Assembly: GCF_037176765.1 (NCBI RefSeq)
Contig: NC_090025.1
Coordinates: 143,340,758 to 143,404,757 of the forward strand
Direction of reading: 5' to 3'
Origin: Anolis sagrei
Taxonomy: Eukaryota > Chordata > Lepidosauria > Squamata > Anolidae
Length of the DNA stretch: 64,000 bases
Both the position numbers and the translations under genes were made by a program. Of this stretch, positions 25,901-37,517 are shown piece after piece (the stretch's first letter is position 1; each line of letters opens with the position of its first letter). The notes under the pieces are model-generated. The model did no database searches and was not told the origin of the DNA. It was given only the letters and a program-made list of their open reading frames with translations.

Positions 25901-28900
25901 ACATTCCTGAATATGATTTTGTCACATAATGACTAAAAGGGAGATGTCTGAGGCAGGTGCTTGAAAAATAGTCTGAATTTTTCTAAGGAAGTCTCTCCAT
26001 AATTCCTATAACTTTAAACACCAATCTAATCTAAAAAGCTTGAATTTGAGAAGACAAGCTGATTAGGAACCAAAAAGTTCATCTCTGGATGGTGACGAGT
26101 ACTTTCTGCCCATCTCAGCCACTGGTTACCACTACTTGTGCTGACATAATTATGCTGGCCAGTAGGATTTTGATTTCAGAATGTCCACTCTTGTCTTTGT
26201 GTGTGCTGAAGTATCTTTCACTTACACAAAATGTTCTCTAGATGCGAGGTATCCATAAGCAGTACTGTCATAGTACAGAATATGCTATATGTTTTGGGGC
26301 TTGCAGGAAATTATTATGGGAGATGTTGTAAAGACTTGTGAATATCTGAGAACCCATGTTGAATCATCATCATAACCATTATCTAAACTAACTGAAAGGT
26401 AACATAGCTAGATTAAAGAAGTGTCTTAAAGCTGGCATAGGAAACTATAACAGCTAGAAGCCAAGCTATGCCAAATACATGTTTTATATCATTGCATAAC
26501 AATATATGTTGTCATTTATATTTCTACTTAGAAATTAACCTGCCTCAAACTTTTTCACACTAATCAAAATGGTTTTCATTGACTTATATTCTCAGGCGGC
26601 GAAATTGCTTCAACTTTTGATCATCCAGAACTAGTAAAGCTAGGAAGCTGTAAGCTGATTGAAGAAGTAATGATTGGTGAAGATAAACTGATTCATTTCT
26701 CTGGAGTTGCTATGGGTAGGTTCTGCTACAAAGTGTTGTTCAGAGTGACCGTATACTCCAGGAAGAATGTGTCAAGGAGAAAATACAAAAACAATGTAAA
26801 AACAGTGCGCCTTGAAATTACTGTCAAAGCCGACCAGTCAGGAATTGACATCTCCAACCACACAAAGCAACCATCAGTGAACTTAAGATAATGGTGGTAT
26901 TCCTCCCACCTAGTATATGTATACCCATTATACCTCATAATCTGTCCAGTCTATTAACTCTAGGCAGGAGTTTGCTTCCTTTTTTGTTTTTTGCACTTTA
27001 GTTTTAGAATACAACATTCAAAACAAAAGGAAACCCCAAAAGAACACAGCATTCATATGGTAGCTCTTTCAGCAAAAGTATGCCACACTCTTTGTGGCTT
27101 AAATTGGTTTTCAGCAGAATATGCTCTGATGTTTGAGGACATAGTTTGGAATGTCTTATACCATATATGTAAAGAGGCAGATTTTTCATGGACCAACCTG
27201 TCTTTTCAGATCTCTGCTTCCGCCTTTCCTATTACCTAACAGGCTTATGCTGCAAAGCAATGTCCTAGTGCACCTTGTTGTCCCCCTTTCCTCTTCCCCT
27301 CTTTGATCCTCTGACCCAACTGACTGCTTTGTGCACTCTGCAATAGCATCCATCATGCCTATCCAACCTATTTGGTCCAAGCCTGCAGTATGAGTAGAGA
27401 ATTGAGTTGAGGTTGCACACCACAAACCAATTGTTCTGCTCACCCCGTTTCCTTGATAAAGCCTAGATGTTATAAGAGTGGGAAAAGGATCCCAGCCACT
27501 CTTTATTAATGAAGGAACAGTGGCAGCCTTTACACAGAAGTATTTGGGATGAAGGTGATTCGAAAAAGCAAAGAGGAGTGACAGTTGAAAGCACAGGGAT
27601 TTTGTGCATTGGAAAGCAACTAAACAGCCATTGGGGTGACAAGTGTATTGTGCTTTCTTGTCCCAGCTCCATCTTAGAAGAATGCTTTCACCTATTAAGG
27701 GAACAGTCTGCCATGAAGTGGATAAGGATAGAAAAGCCTGCAGGAAACAGATTGGTTATCAGGTCCCCAGAAGAGTGGCCTGCAGGATCCTGACCACATA
27801 TCACCTGAAACATTTGTAGCCTTCCTCCTGGTTGAAATAGTATGAGGTGTGGGAAGGATGTGCTGTTACATCTAGGCGGGTATTGTGTAGCTCAGGATTT
27901 CAGGCATTCTTGACATAGCATGAGACCTCGTTGCAAGATAAACATCATGCATGCAGCAGAAATTCATATGGATCTATTAATAGGAGACCTGGGATTTCTG
28001 CTGTGCAACTGTTGATTTAATTGGAAGTGTTTTCAAACTCCTTTTGCCATTTTTCACTTGTTAGGTGAAGCTTGCACCATTGTTCTGCGTGGTGCAACAC
28101 AACAGATCCTTGATGAAGCAGAACGATCACTGCATGATGCGCTGTGTGTTCTTGCCCAGACTGTAAAAGATACCAGGACTGTTTATGGAGGAGGTGAGTA
28201 TACAGTCTTCTTTATTTCTACTTCCTTTAACAATGCAGAGATTATCATTAACAATTCATGTTATAATTTTCAGGCTGTTCAGAGATGCTGATGGCTAATG
28301 CTGTGATGGAGCTTGCAAAAAGAACGCCGGGCAAAGAATCATTAGCAATGGAGTCATTTGCTAAGGCCCTGAGTACGGTAAGCAGAAGTCGTTTAGTATA
28401 ATGAATTGAAGTAGTGCAAAAATTAAAAAGTAATAAGGAAGAGAAGAAACGGAGTGATCTTTGATATGCTTGTTTGTTTCCTCTGGCTATTGTTTGCAAA
28501 ACTCTGAGGGACTTAAGTCTGCAGGACTGAGTCTAGTTTAACCGTTCATTACCTTTCTGAAGACCCTTCACGTGTTTACTTCAGTTTGACTGGTCCTTTA
28601 CATTGCATTTTTAAAAACAATTCTGAAACACAGTCCAAAATACACAATTTGCAACATGTGTCTGACTTTCCCCCCTTCTTACTCTTAGCATTTGTCTCAA
28701 GCATTCAAGAAAAAAAATCTGTGGGTGTCAGCTAATCAGTTAATCCACCTTTTAACTCTTATTGGTTGATTTAACAGTTTGTGTATTACCTGAGCCACAG
28801 TGGCTACTAGAAAGTACCTGCTTAGTAAATATACATAAGACTTTAAAATAATTATGTTTAGTAAGTTGATATTCTGCATTCCTTGAGATTTGTGTCTGCT

Positions 28901-31436
28901 TTGTAAATGGTGTGTTTCCATCAGGACTGTATTTTGTATTGCTTTAAATGAATTATGAAATTGTTCATAGAAATGTTATAAATTTAATGACAATATATAT
29001 GGTAATGAAAAGAATTGGGTTCCGTTCTAAGAATACATCTGCTGGGAGTATGTACACAGGTTCCAGGATTCATTGGTATTGCAAATATGTTATGAAGAAT
29101 TTCAATGATTTGTGTGCACAACAGAAGAACTGGGGAATTGGTTTTCAGATTTCAAATCAGATAAATATTAATTTTATTAGATCAGATATATATAGATGCA
29201 ACCACTTAGTAATCTTTTTTATCTTCATGTCTCCTATATCTTGAAGTTGTACATAAATACAAAGCCATGCCAGAGAAGCTGAGTTAATGTCTGTGATTCA
29301 AAATAATTGATAAAACTTAATACATATAGTTTTTCAATATATATGATTTTTTTTGTAATTGGCCAGCAGCACATTTTTCTTCTTTCAGCATATTCTAACG
29401 AACTATTTATTTTGTTAGCTTCCCACCATCATAGCTGATAATGCTGGCTATGACAGTGCGGATCTAGTTTCTCAACTTCGAGCTGCTCACATTGAAGGAA
29501 AAGCTACTTGTGGACTTGGTGAGTTTTCCATATTGTTTGCTTTGCTTTTTAAAAGGCTGTATTGCTATGACTTGGTGCAGGAGTGATAGATCAAAATTTG
29601 GGTATAGCGTTTTAGGTGACTTGGAATACATGGGCTATTTCTGGTGTTAAAATTAGGCTGTTGAGAGGCAAATTGCTGCTGATGTGGTGAAAGTATTTAT
29701 TTATTTATTTACAACATTTATATGCCTCCCTTCTCACCCTGAAGGGGACTCAGAGCAGCTTACAAGTCATATGTAAAAGTAGGCATTGCGATTTGTCTGA
29801 AAGGACTGTTAGCCATGTTTTAATGTTGTAAGATACAGGGTGAGGCAGCATAACTTCCTTTTTTCAAATTTTAATAAAACCCATTGTATGAATCATAATT
29901 TTTTATTTTATAATGTAGGCGCATACCTAAAGTTTTGTTTTACGTAGTTTTGAAGATCAAATTAGATAGGTGATGTCCCCATTCTCCATACACTGAGTAA
30001 ACCGATTTCTGGCATTTGTCATGACTCTTGCCAGCATAGCAGGCATTATGTTGGCAATTTCTTCTTGGATGTTGGTCTTCAAATCTTGTAGGGTCCTTGG
30101 ACAGTTCACATAAATATGGGATTTCAAAAAAACCCATAGAAAAAAAATCACAAGGGGCCAAATCTGGAGAGCGAGCCAGCCACTCCAAATCTGCTCGAAA
30201 AGTAGGCCTCAACGGCAAAAGCACGCTCCTCACTGATCCAACGCATGATGGCGACTGAACTGTGTCAAGACAAAACTTGATACTCCCGCCTCTCGAACGA
30301 GACCACTAGCGCTCTGCTACGTCTTCAACCAACTGAATGGCGTGCATTTAAAAAAAGGAAGTTATGCTGCCTCACCCTGTACTTTGATTTTGAATGTATG
30401 TTTCACAAATCTGAGTTCGATGATTCCTCTTCGAATAGACTTTAGCCCCATTGGGTTGCTGTGAGTTTTCCAGGCTGCATGGTCATGTTCCAAAAGCATT
30501 ATTTCCTGATGTTTCACCTGCATTTATGGCAGGCATCCTCAGAAGTTGTGAGATCTCATAACCTCTGAGGATGCCTGCCATAGATGCAGGCGAAACATCA
30601 GGAAATAATGCTTCTGGAACATGGCCATTGGGTCTGGAAAATTCACAGTGATTCTGCCACAAAAGCCTTTGACAACACATTAGCTCCATTAACGTCTGCT
30701 TGTGTTGCTTGTTATGCTGATCATCATCAGCATTGAAATTAAAACAGTAGAATTAAAGCTAAACCAGAATTCAGAAATTTGCCACTATGTTTGGAATTTT
30801 ACTAACTACAAAAGTCAGGAGGATAATTATTATAAAGACCAAGAAATAAGGAAAAACAGTTCTAAGACTCTTGGACTATTTGTACCAAAGTTACTTGCAC
30901 AATATGTGGAGTTTTATTGATAATAACCTCACTTAATACACAGTTAGAAAACACAAAATAACAAATAAGATTTGTACCAATACATTTTAATGTCATTAAA
31001 TTTTCCTTTATTTCTTTTATTTAATCTTCTTGAGACATGAGAGAGGGTGCCATTGCCGACATGGCCATTCTGGGAGTTGTTGAAAGCTTTCAAGTGAAAC
31101 GTCAGGTTTTGCTTAGTGCTGCTGAAGCTGCAGAAGTTATTCTCCGTGTTGACGACATTATTAAAGCAGCTCCAAGGTAAAACAGTCTTTTCCTACTTCT
31201 TAGAAGAGTTTGTTCAAACATAAAATACTCTGCCAGATTTGATTTGTGTTCTTAAAATATATGCTGATTATCGTTTAAAGGTGCATGAAATTTACCTTTT
31301 GATCTTTACTAACTAATTATAAACAAACAGTTGTAGATTAATTCTAAAAGTGTAACCTATACCCTTGAGTTCACATTGTTGTCTTATTAAATTCTGTTTT
31401 TTCAGGAAACGAGTCCCAGATCGTTACCCATGTTGA
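16392..31436 (+). CDS. CCT2: CCT2, chaperonin TCP-1 subunit beta (complete, 16 coding exons)
   Basis: CCT2 is one of eight subunits of the cytosolic TRiC/CCT chaperonin, which folds actin, tubulin and WD40 proteins using ATP. Exons: 16392-16394, 20492-20566, 20696-20761, 20848-20959, 21439-21515, 22425-22537, 23671-23873, 24363-24463, 24558-24685, 25471-25574, 26596-26715, 28065-28193, 28274-28377, 29419-29518, 31035-31176, 31406-31436. All joins keep phase and give 535 residues, equal to human. Nucleotide-binding motifs LGPKGMDK (residues 43-50) and GDGTTSV (96-102) are present, and the end reads [11 protein letters not shown]. The first exon codes only for the initiator Met. All introns begin GT and end AG; the acceptor of exon 15 is GAG, a weaker form. 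A poly(A) signal follows at 31644. Confidence 0.98.
16957..17340 (-). mobile_element. L2-type LINE 3' end
   Basis: The reverse strand reads a decayed reverse-transcriptase C-terminus (QLWNTLP-like, then TWLFEQAF-like) followed by a 3'UTR ending in CCGCCTTGAGTC and a microsatellite. Similar tails lie at 36595, 43482 and 55720. Confidence 0.65.
17410..17543. mobile_element. hAT MITE with 8-bp target duplication
   Basis: CAGTGGTTCTCAACCTGTGG at one end pairs with the reverse complement of CCACAGGTTGAGAACAACTG at the other. It is flanked on both sides by TGCTACAG (17402-17409 and 17544-17551), the 8-bp duplication typical of hAT elements. The 134 bp interior is an imperfect palindrome and has no coding capacity. 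Confidence 0.9.
17633..18230 (-). mobile_element. LINE tail interrupted by a SINE
   Basis: A minus-strand LINE tail begins AAGCTTTATTTATATCCCAC, is broken by the SINE at 17657-17941, and continues CTCCCTCCCTGGAGGGACTT into an A-rich 3'UTR. The SINE is therefore the younger insertion. Confidence 0.6.
17657..17941 (+). mobile_element. Sauria-type SINE
   Basis: The tRNA-like head (CACAGTGGGTTAAACTATTG, GGTTCAAATCC) and the body are as in the other copies. The 3' end is shortened before the BovB-like GAGTCGGAC segment but keeps AACCTTTACCTTT. Confidence 0.82.
18310..18550 (+). repeat. Polypyrimidine tract (TTTC/TTCC-rich)
   Basis: About 240 bp is almost entirely C and T on the plus strand, made of irregular CTTTCTTTCC-like units. 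Open frames across it (Phe/Ser/Pro-rich) are compositional artefacts. Confidence 0.9.
19190..19995. repeat. Two decayed palindromic MITEs
   Basis: Segments at about 19190-19390 and 19780-19995 share the layout GCAGTTTG...CCATGG...CAACTCCCAGAATTC...GAGCCA seen in lizard hAT-like MITEs. Ends are degraded, so the boundaries are approximate. Confidence 0.4.
21044..21178. mobile_element. hAT MITE in CCT2 intron 4
   Basis: It starts CAGTGATTCTCAACCTGTGG and ends ACAGATTGAGAACTAGTG. The 8-bp flanks TCCTATTG and TCCTAGCA agree at five to six positions, suggesting an aged target duplication. It belongs to the same family as 17410 and 32292. Confidence 0.8.
21794..22190 (+). repeat. 199-bp tandem duplication in CCT2 intron 5
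   Basis: The unit starting ACTGAATTCTTGCCAATC at 21794 recurs at 21993, and the two copies agree almost base for base through GCTTGCTGCACTGAGAA. I see one clear difference (TTTTGAGAAT against TTTTTAGAAT). Confidence 0.92.
22740..22900 (-). repeat. LINE tail with ATT-triplet microsatellite
   Basis: (ATT)n at 22746-22765 followed by GAAAGAGACTCAACGCGTCT and an A-rich 3'UTR is a reverse-oriented short LINE tail in CCT2 intron 6. The rest of this intron (22538-23670) shows nothing assignable. Confidence 0.5.
24686..28064 (+). other. CCT2: CCT2 introns 9 to 11, no assignable content between exons
   Basis: The three introns 24686-25470, 25575-26595 and 26716-28064 are unique-looking sequence apart from exons 10 and 11. 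I found no clear repeat, RNA gene or open frame with a domain. The same holds for intron 13 (28378-29418). Confidence 0.5.
29696..29775 (-). repeat. Short LINE tail
   Basis: (TATT)n at 29696-29712 followed by TCTCACCCTGAAGGGGACTC is a reverse-oriented tail in CCT2 intron 14, just left of the mariner element. Confidence 0.6.
29836..30379 (-). mobile_element. Deleted mariner-type transposon with transposase C-terminal fragment
   Basis: Near-perfect 29-bp terminal inverted repeats (CAGGGTGAGGCAGCATAACT...) are flanked by TA (29834-29835 and 30380-30381), the mariner target duplication. The minus strand encodes the end of a mariner/IS630-group transposase: [13 protein letters not shown] carries the last catalytic Asp (SPDLAPCD), followed in another frame by [20 protein letters not shown] and a helical tail. 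The 544 bp length means most of the transposase gene, including its first two acidic residues, is missing, and the remaining part has a frameshift near the WGF motif. Confidence 0.88.
30451..30680. mobile_element. Penelope-like fragment, head-to-head inverted pair
   Basis: The left arm GGGTTGCTGTGAGTTTTCC...GGCAGGCATCCTCAG and the right arm CTGAGGATGCCTGCC...GGAAAATTCACAGTG are reverse complements meeting near 30553. The same arms occur at 42441, 48376, 61192 and 62271. Assignment to Penelope-like (Poseidon) elements is from memory of lizard repeats; no GIY-YIG or reverse transcriptase coding is present here. Confidence 0.55.
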
Positions 31437-31643
31437 GTAATCTGTCGCCAACGTGAACACATGGACCAGCAGTTTGCAAGACGTTACTTTGCTTGTAACA
31501 GATTACAGAGTAAAGGGCTGTCATATCTAGCACTGACATGCAATTAGTCTTTTAGTTTAACTTATATTGTTTTTCAAGACCAATTTGTTCTCAATTGTAT
31601 AACGTCAGTATTTCCCCACCGTCTTCTTTGCGTAGTACTCTGT

Positions 31644-31649
31644 AATAAA
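31644..31649 (+). terminator. CCT2: CCT2 polyadenylation signal
   Basis: AATAAA lies 208 bp after the CCT2 stop, in CTGTAATAAAAGGTTC, followed by a TG-containing stretch. The implied 3'UTR of about 230 bp is short, as expected for CCT2. Confidence 0.8.
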
Positions 31650-32291
31650 AGGTTCATACATATATATGCTACTGTGGAAGTAGTGCTTTTCCTTCCAATG
31701 TATCAAAATATGATTAACTGTGAAATGTTAGGAAAAGAATATGAACAATTGGCATCACATGAACAGAGTTTAATGCTGGCATTTAAGAATTGGATCCTTT
31801 AACATTGTATGAAGATAATACAAACCACTAATGTTTCCACTATTTTGGCTCTTGTACTGGATCACAGCAAAGACAAACTAGTCTGAGACCTAGTTGATTC
31901 AAGAGGGAAGAAATCTGGTAATTGTCTTCAGAATTTTGAAAATAGCAGATGGTATATGCATTACAGAACATGATTATTTTGTGACAGTTTGAACATTAAG
32001 GTATTTTATCACAGGATTTTGAGACTCTTGTCAGCTTTTTTAGATTTGTGAAGTAAGTTGGGCCAGCTAGTGGAAAAATAGCTCACAGAGACATTAAAAG
32101 AAAACGATATAAAAATACTTGGTGAAATTGGAATTAAGACTGCCCTTATGTTTCCTCTTTGTACATATTTCAACTCTGTCTACTTGGGCAAAACTCCTAA
32201 AGGAAAAAGCAGCATTAGCTACTCTTCTTGTTTGCCATCACATACAGAGTGTTCCTCCCCGTTTACATTAAGAAGAGCAGTCTTTTTAAGA

Positions 32292-32426
32292 CAGTGGTTC
32301 TCAACCTGGGGTCCACAGATGTTTTTGGCCTTCAACTCCCAGAAATTCTAATAGCTTGTAAACTGGCTGGGATTTCTGGGAGTTGTAAGCCATAAACATC
32401 TGGGGACCCCAGGTTGAGAACCATTG
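32292..32426. mobile_element. hAT MITE with perfect 8-bp target duplication
   Basis: CAGTGGTTCTCAACCTGGGG at the left and its near-complement CCCCAGGTTGAGAACCATTG at the right are flanked by TTTTAAGA (32284-32291 and 32427-32434). Confidence 0.93.
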
Positions 32427-32847
32427 TTTTAAGAGAATAAAACACAAATCAGACAAGAGAAATTGTAGCATTCAGTCCATCAGCATACTTCAGTTTTCAA
32501 AAGAATATTAGCTTTCCGAACCTGTATTTGTAAGCAAAAATTAGAAATAAATAAAAAGTAGAAATAGCTGGAGTAACATAATACTTAGTAACAGGTATCC
32601 CTGTGAAGTTCAATAGGAGTTACATATTTGCTACATTATTATACTGCTTTTTCAAGTGCACAATAATAACAGTGGTTCACAATCAAAAAATAATAACACC
32701 ATCAAAATAATGCATGCACAATATCAAATTAGCTACAATGTGTTTGGTAACGCAGTAATAGCTTTGAAATGCCTCTGAAAAGACCCCAGGTTCAGGCTGT
32801 GGCTAGGAATCTTTTTGGTTAAAAACGTTCAGAGCTCCTCTCCATTA

Positions 32848-32952
32848 ACTGGATGGCCATCTATCAGGAATGCTTTGAATGCAATTTTCCTCCTTAGCAG
32901 GGGGTTGGACTGGATGGCCCACGAGGCCTCTTCCAACTCTATGATTCTATAG
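32848..32952 (+). mobile_element. CR1 LINE 3' end
   Basis: CTGGATGGCCATCTATCAGG followed by TTGGACTGGATGGCCCACGA and CCAACTCTATGATTCTAT is the classic CR1 terminus, shared with 52406, 50748 and 58080. Confidence 0.85.
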
Positions 32953-33638
32953 CTTACTGAACTAAATGTAGAAATGCTCTTGGTATAGATTGGCTTTCTA
33001 TGTTCATGGGTAGTTTTGCAAGAATAAAATCCCAGGAAGCTATTATTGAAAATGTGTAGGTAATGGTTGCTACCCTAACATATATGTGGAATTGCCAACA
33101 GTGTCTGTCTGGTAAATCTCAACTTATGGTTTGACACGAAAGTGTGAAGAGGATGAGGAGTCCTCAAACTAGGAAGCATATCAGACTGCAAAACTTAATT
33201 TTGGACTTAGCAGATAGATAACCAAATTCAGCTGCAAAACTAGTGTCTTCTATTAGCTGCAAAGCGTGCAGCAGCAGTCTGACTAGATGAAGCTTACACA
33301 TAGAGATGATTGCAAATACATGATTTAAATGTCTTCCAGTAAGCTTTGTTGTGATTACAACCAACAGCTTTTAATTCCTTTATATCTCTTCCATTAACAA
33401 CAGAAAAAGACCTTTGGTTAATATATAATATATATATGAGGAGCTATGGAGTTATATGGTAAGAAGTCTAAGATTGTGTCTGTACTGGGGTTTTTTTTTT
33501 TACCAGTTTATCTCCCCAAAGACTTATTTGAACTATAGCTTCATGGGAGAAGCAACAATTCTGTCAAGAAACCTCCACCAAAACTTAGTTACCTAAAGGA
33601 AAAGGATGATAGTTTTGCTATATTTTTGTCTCCCTCCT

Positions 33639-34430
33639 TTTGCCCAAGTTGGGACCCAAAATGGCTTAAAACAATTAAAAAATGTTTAAAATCCTCAACA
33701 TAATATCAAACAAGAAAAAAATTAAAACCAGATTGAAACGTACATCATTAAACACACATTCACCAGCACAATGATTAGCAATATCCAGCTCATTGTGTAA
33801 TACAGGGCTTACATTGCCACTCATCAAATGTTTGTTTGAATAGAGACCTTTTTGCTTGCCTAAAAAAGAAAGAAGGGAGAGTGCCAGCCTAACTTCAGAA
33901 AGAAACTCCAGAGCCAGGGGGCAGCCATTGGGAAGACCCTCTCCTGTTTCCCCACCAGATGTAACTGAAGGTGGTGGGACAGAGAAACCCCCCTCTGCAA
34001 ATATCAATGAATATTCTGGATTGTGAGAGATGAGTATGGCCCTTCAAGCAACCTGGACTTGAGCCAAGTAAGGTTTTAAATATCATAATCAGCACTTTTG
34101 AGTTGGGCCTGGAGCCAGTGGAGTTGTTGCAACAAGGGAGTCGTGTGATCCCAGTTGTCAGCCCTTTAGTCATTTGGCTGTGGCTCTTTGGACCAATTGA
34201 AATTTACAAACGTTACAGGCAGCCCCACATAGAGTACATTACAATAGGTGTAACTAAGGCATGTGAAATGATGGCTTGATATGACCTCTCAAGGAACAGG
34301 CTCAGCTGGCACACAAGCTTTAACTGCAAGTGCACTCCTAGCTGTTGCTAAAATCTGGTCTTCCAGGCTCAGAGAGATCCATATGAAAACCTGACAATGT
34401 GAATCTGCATTGTTAGGGAGAGTGTTTTAT
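33639..34430 (-). mobile_element. L2-type LINE 3' region
   Basis: The reverse strand shows a LINE 3' region with AAAGTGCTGATTATGATATT and AACTCCACTGGCTCCAGGCC, typical of reptile L2/CR1-group LINEs, ending in the tail near 33640 (GGGACCCAAAATGGCTTAAA on the plus strand). No intact reading frame remains. Confidence 0.5.
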
Positions 34431-35188
34431 TCAGCCTAGACCAAATCTCTATTCCCTGATCTGTCACCTGATCAGGGTCACCTTTCTTTTTTTGTCTGGA
34501 TTACAATTTAGTTTGATGCTTCAGCATGTGGATGTTTTCCTTATAGGCTTTGATACCTTTTGTGAGTAATAGTACCTGAGCCCAAAGCCTCCCCAATCCA
34601 AAAATCGTGTTTAAATTTAAAAGTGTGTGACCAAACAAGTGTTCTCTACTTAAAGGCACAGAATAGTTCCAGAATAAACTGTTTAAACCACTGCAAGACA
34701 GTTTTCGATTCTTCGTCTCCCAATGCCCTAGTCTAACATTCAAACCACGACACCACACTGGCTTTCTTTTCAAATTTTACTGCTTTAGATTCCATTTGAT
34801 CTAGCAAGGCAGTGGAGCTTCAAGATCTCTGTATATTATGGATTTCTCCCTACTGACTCATGTTAACACGATTTTGCTTCTGTATTTGGATTTTTAGAGA
34901 AATGGGAGATGCCTAAATAAGTTACCCCTGCTGGCTGATCGTTGTGTGCTTTTAAGTTTGTCTTGTCACTGAGACAGTTGCTCCAATTATTACCAAAACA
35001 ATATGTAAACATATTGGTGAAGTCATGCATGCGCGATTGTGCAAGATTTTTGTCTGTAAAAGCAGAACCCACTCTCCTACTTTAAACACATAGTCTTTGA
35101 CTGGTGCTCTACAGACTGGTTGAGGGAAACTCAATGACACACCACCAGTTCTGTGACCTTTGGTACCTGAGGTAGCTTCTGTTGCTCC

Positions 35189-36022
35189 TTACTTGGACCG
35201 TCTGAGAGATTGAGGAGGAGGAGGGAGAAGGGAATCAATATCCTCAGAACCTCTGTCCCTTTCCAGACCAGATCGCTTCCTTGGCTCAGGACTTTCCTCG
35301 GACCACCTCCCGACCCGATTAACCCCCTTTGCCACTTTGGGGGCATTTCTACAGGGGTTGTGGTCATAGATCACCAGTTTCAAGCTGCTGAGGTGTGTGA
35401 GGTTAGGGAAATCTTGGATGCCATTGCAATCCACATCAATCACTTCCAGAAAGGGCATGTGGAGGAGCACAGGGGGGAAACTGGCCAGTTGGTTGCCTGA
35501 AAGCCAAATGGTGCGCAGCTCCTTCAGGTACCGAAGCTGCCCAGGCAGGGAACGCAGAGCGTTGGATCCAACATGCAGGGTCTTGAGGTACCTCAACTCA
35601 CAAACCACGCTGGGGAAATGGTACAGGCGATTAGATTCAATCCATAGGGTCTTGAGGTTTTTCAGCTGGCACAGCTCTGCCGGTAAATCTCCCAATTTGT
35701 TGTTGCCCAGATAAAGGATATTTAGTTCTTTCAAGGTGCAGACCACTGAAGGCAGCGTATGAAAATTGTTGAAATCCAGTGCCAGGATCTGGAGTTTCTG
35801 TAGCTGTTCCAGCTCAGGAGGTAGATGGCTCAGTTTGTTGTCGCTCAGGTACAGCTTGACCAGCTCTCGGAAAGAACAAACACACAAAGGAAACCGTCTC
35901 ACTTGCCTGCTGCTCAGATCCACCATTTTATCAATTGGCATCTCTTCAAGGTCCCCTAAGATGAATTTCTGGCAGCTCTCAGAAGGGAAAAAGGAAATGA
36001 TGGCAGTGAGCATATTTCCCAT
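35189..36022 (-). CDS. LRRC10: LRRC10, leucine-rich repeat containing 10 (single exon, complete)
   Basis: LRRC10 is a small cardiac leucine-rich-repeat protein known from heart sarcomere and Z-disc regions, where it contributes to contractile function. The frame is uninterrupted and gives 277 residues from MGNMLTA, the same length as human; an in-frame ATG 8 codons upstream exists, but MGN matches the family start. About seven LRRs run from residue 50 to 205 with repeated LxxLxLxxNxLxxLP units (LVKLYLSDNKLSHLP, LNILYLGNNKLGDLP, LRTIWLSGNQLASFP). The capping segment SSLKLVIYDHNPCRNAPKVA is intact and a short polar tail follows. It is intronless, as in mammals, and convergent with CCT2. Confidence 0.97.
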   Translation of the reverse strand: MGNMLTAIISFFPSESCQKFILGDLEEMPIDKMVDLSSRQVRRFPLCVCSFRELVKLYLSDNKLSHLPPELEQLQKLQILALDFNNFHTLPSVVCTLKELNILYLGNNKLGDLPAELCQLKNLKTLWIESNRLYHFPSVVCELRYLKTLHVGSNALRSLPGQLRYLKELRTIWLSGNQLASFPPVLLHMPFLEVIDVDCNGIQDFPNLTHLSSLKLVIYDHNPCRNAPKVAKGVNRVGRWSEESPEPRKRSGLERDRGSEDIDSLLPPPPQSLRRSK

Positions 36023-36594
36023 GCTAAAAACTTTGCAAAGTCGCAATGGATGTTGCTACCGGATTAATCAACCTGGCGGGTTGAGGAATCCGCCTGTCCT
36101 TTATCCTATGTGCTGTTCTGCTGGCATTTCCTCCTTTGCATTAAAATAGATACTTGGTTTACATAGCAACTATCATGACTCCCAAGAGCCCTGAAATGTT
36201 TCTGATAAGTGAATGAGTGTCTGCTGATGATAAATACAGGCAGTGCTTTAGAATAGCTTTCACGTATTCCAAGGACAGAAAACAATTGCACCAAAGTTGT
36301 TAAACAGTCTGCTGCTTAATCAGGAATATTTTCTAAAGGTTTCCTCCTATGTCCCCTGTTTAGGCACAGTGATTCATGTTACAGTTACATTCTGGTAATT
36401 TTAAAAGGTAATTTACCAGGTGGCCTTGAATATGTTGCCATCTACTTTCTGTATTTACATGGCTTCAAGTCACAGTGAATCCATAAGATTTGCAAGGCTT
36501 TCTTAGACAAATTGTATTATAAAATTCAGTTCCAGTGCCATGTAGCCAATGTACAGCAGGTATCTGTGCCTTTTCGCATTCTGTTTTCCAAATA

Positions 36595-37075
36595 CCTATT
36601 TATTTATTTATTTATTTATTTATTTGCAATATTTCTAACTTGCCTTTCTCAAGCCCGAAGGCGACTCAAGACGGCTTACAACTTGGCAGCAATTCGTTGC
36701 CATTAAAATCCACAATATACAATTAAAATATTTAAAACAGCATTATAAAACCAATACAATACAAAATCCATTAAAAACATATAATAACCAATGTCTTCCT
36801 GTTAATCTCACTTTCCAGTAGCATCGTCTAAGCCATTGCATGTTTCAAACTTACATAGATGAGATTTTATGGACCACATTTTTTGGACTGATTTGGAGGA
36901 CGTTTTAAACCTGGCAAACTGTTTTAAATATATATTTATTATCATTTTATGTAATTGTGTATTTATTGGTGGTTTTGTATTGTTGGAAGCTGCCCTGAGT
37001 CCCTCTTCGGAGGTCGAGAATAGGACGGGATACAAATGTTCCAAATAAATAAATAATAAATAAATAAATAAATAC
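36595..37075. mobile_element. Two LINE tails in opposite orientation
   Basis: At 36595-36800 (TATT)n leads into CTTTCTCAAGCCCGAAGGCG and an A-rich minus-strand 3'UTR. At 36920-37075 CTGCCCTGAGTCCCTCTTCG runs into (AAAT)n on the plus strand. Confidence 0.65.
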
Positions 37076-37517
37076 CTCTCTGCGTTCTCACAACACATCA
37101 TGTCTACCATTAAACCATTTACAAAACTCAAACTATGCTTCCCCTTCCCAAAAAATTCTGATTCAGAAAAGGTACGATAACATTGCCATCTGCTTTTGGA
37201 AGGGAGGTGAACCAAGGTAAACAAAAGCAGAGGACAGCTTTTAAAATGTGATGTCTAATATGATTATGTGGTGAAATATACATGTAATGCAACCAGAATT
37301 GAACCTTGTCATTTGTTTTGAGAATGTAGGATGCCAGTATCTTTCTTCAAACATACTCCCTGTTAAAATAAAATTAAAAATAAGAACACCCTTAAATATA
37401 TTTTTGCATGCAAAACTGGCTCAGAGTTTAGCCATTAACCAAGATTATCAATGTAGATCACTTTGACCTGAAATTGCTGCTTGTTGTGCTCCTGTTGGCA
37501 AGCCAAAGGCCAGACTC

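Larger units (their letters stand above)
31680..35188. other. CCT2-LRRC10 intergenic region
   Basis: It contains a hAT MITE (32292-32426), a CR1 tail (32848-32952), an AT run (about 33420-33440) and a long LINE 3' region (33639-34430). The interval 34431-35188 downstream of LRRC10 has no recognised repeat and may include the LRRC10 3'UTR; a minus-strand AATAAA is at 34426-34431. Confidence 0.6.

Noticed and set aside
35189-36046. LRRC10 start 8 codons upstream at 36046
   Set aside because: The family starts at MGN, and using 36022 gives the human length of 277 residues.
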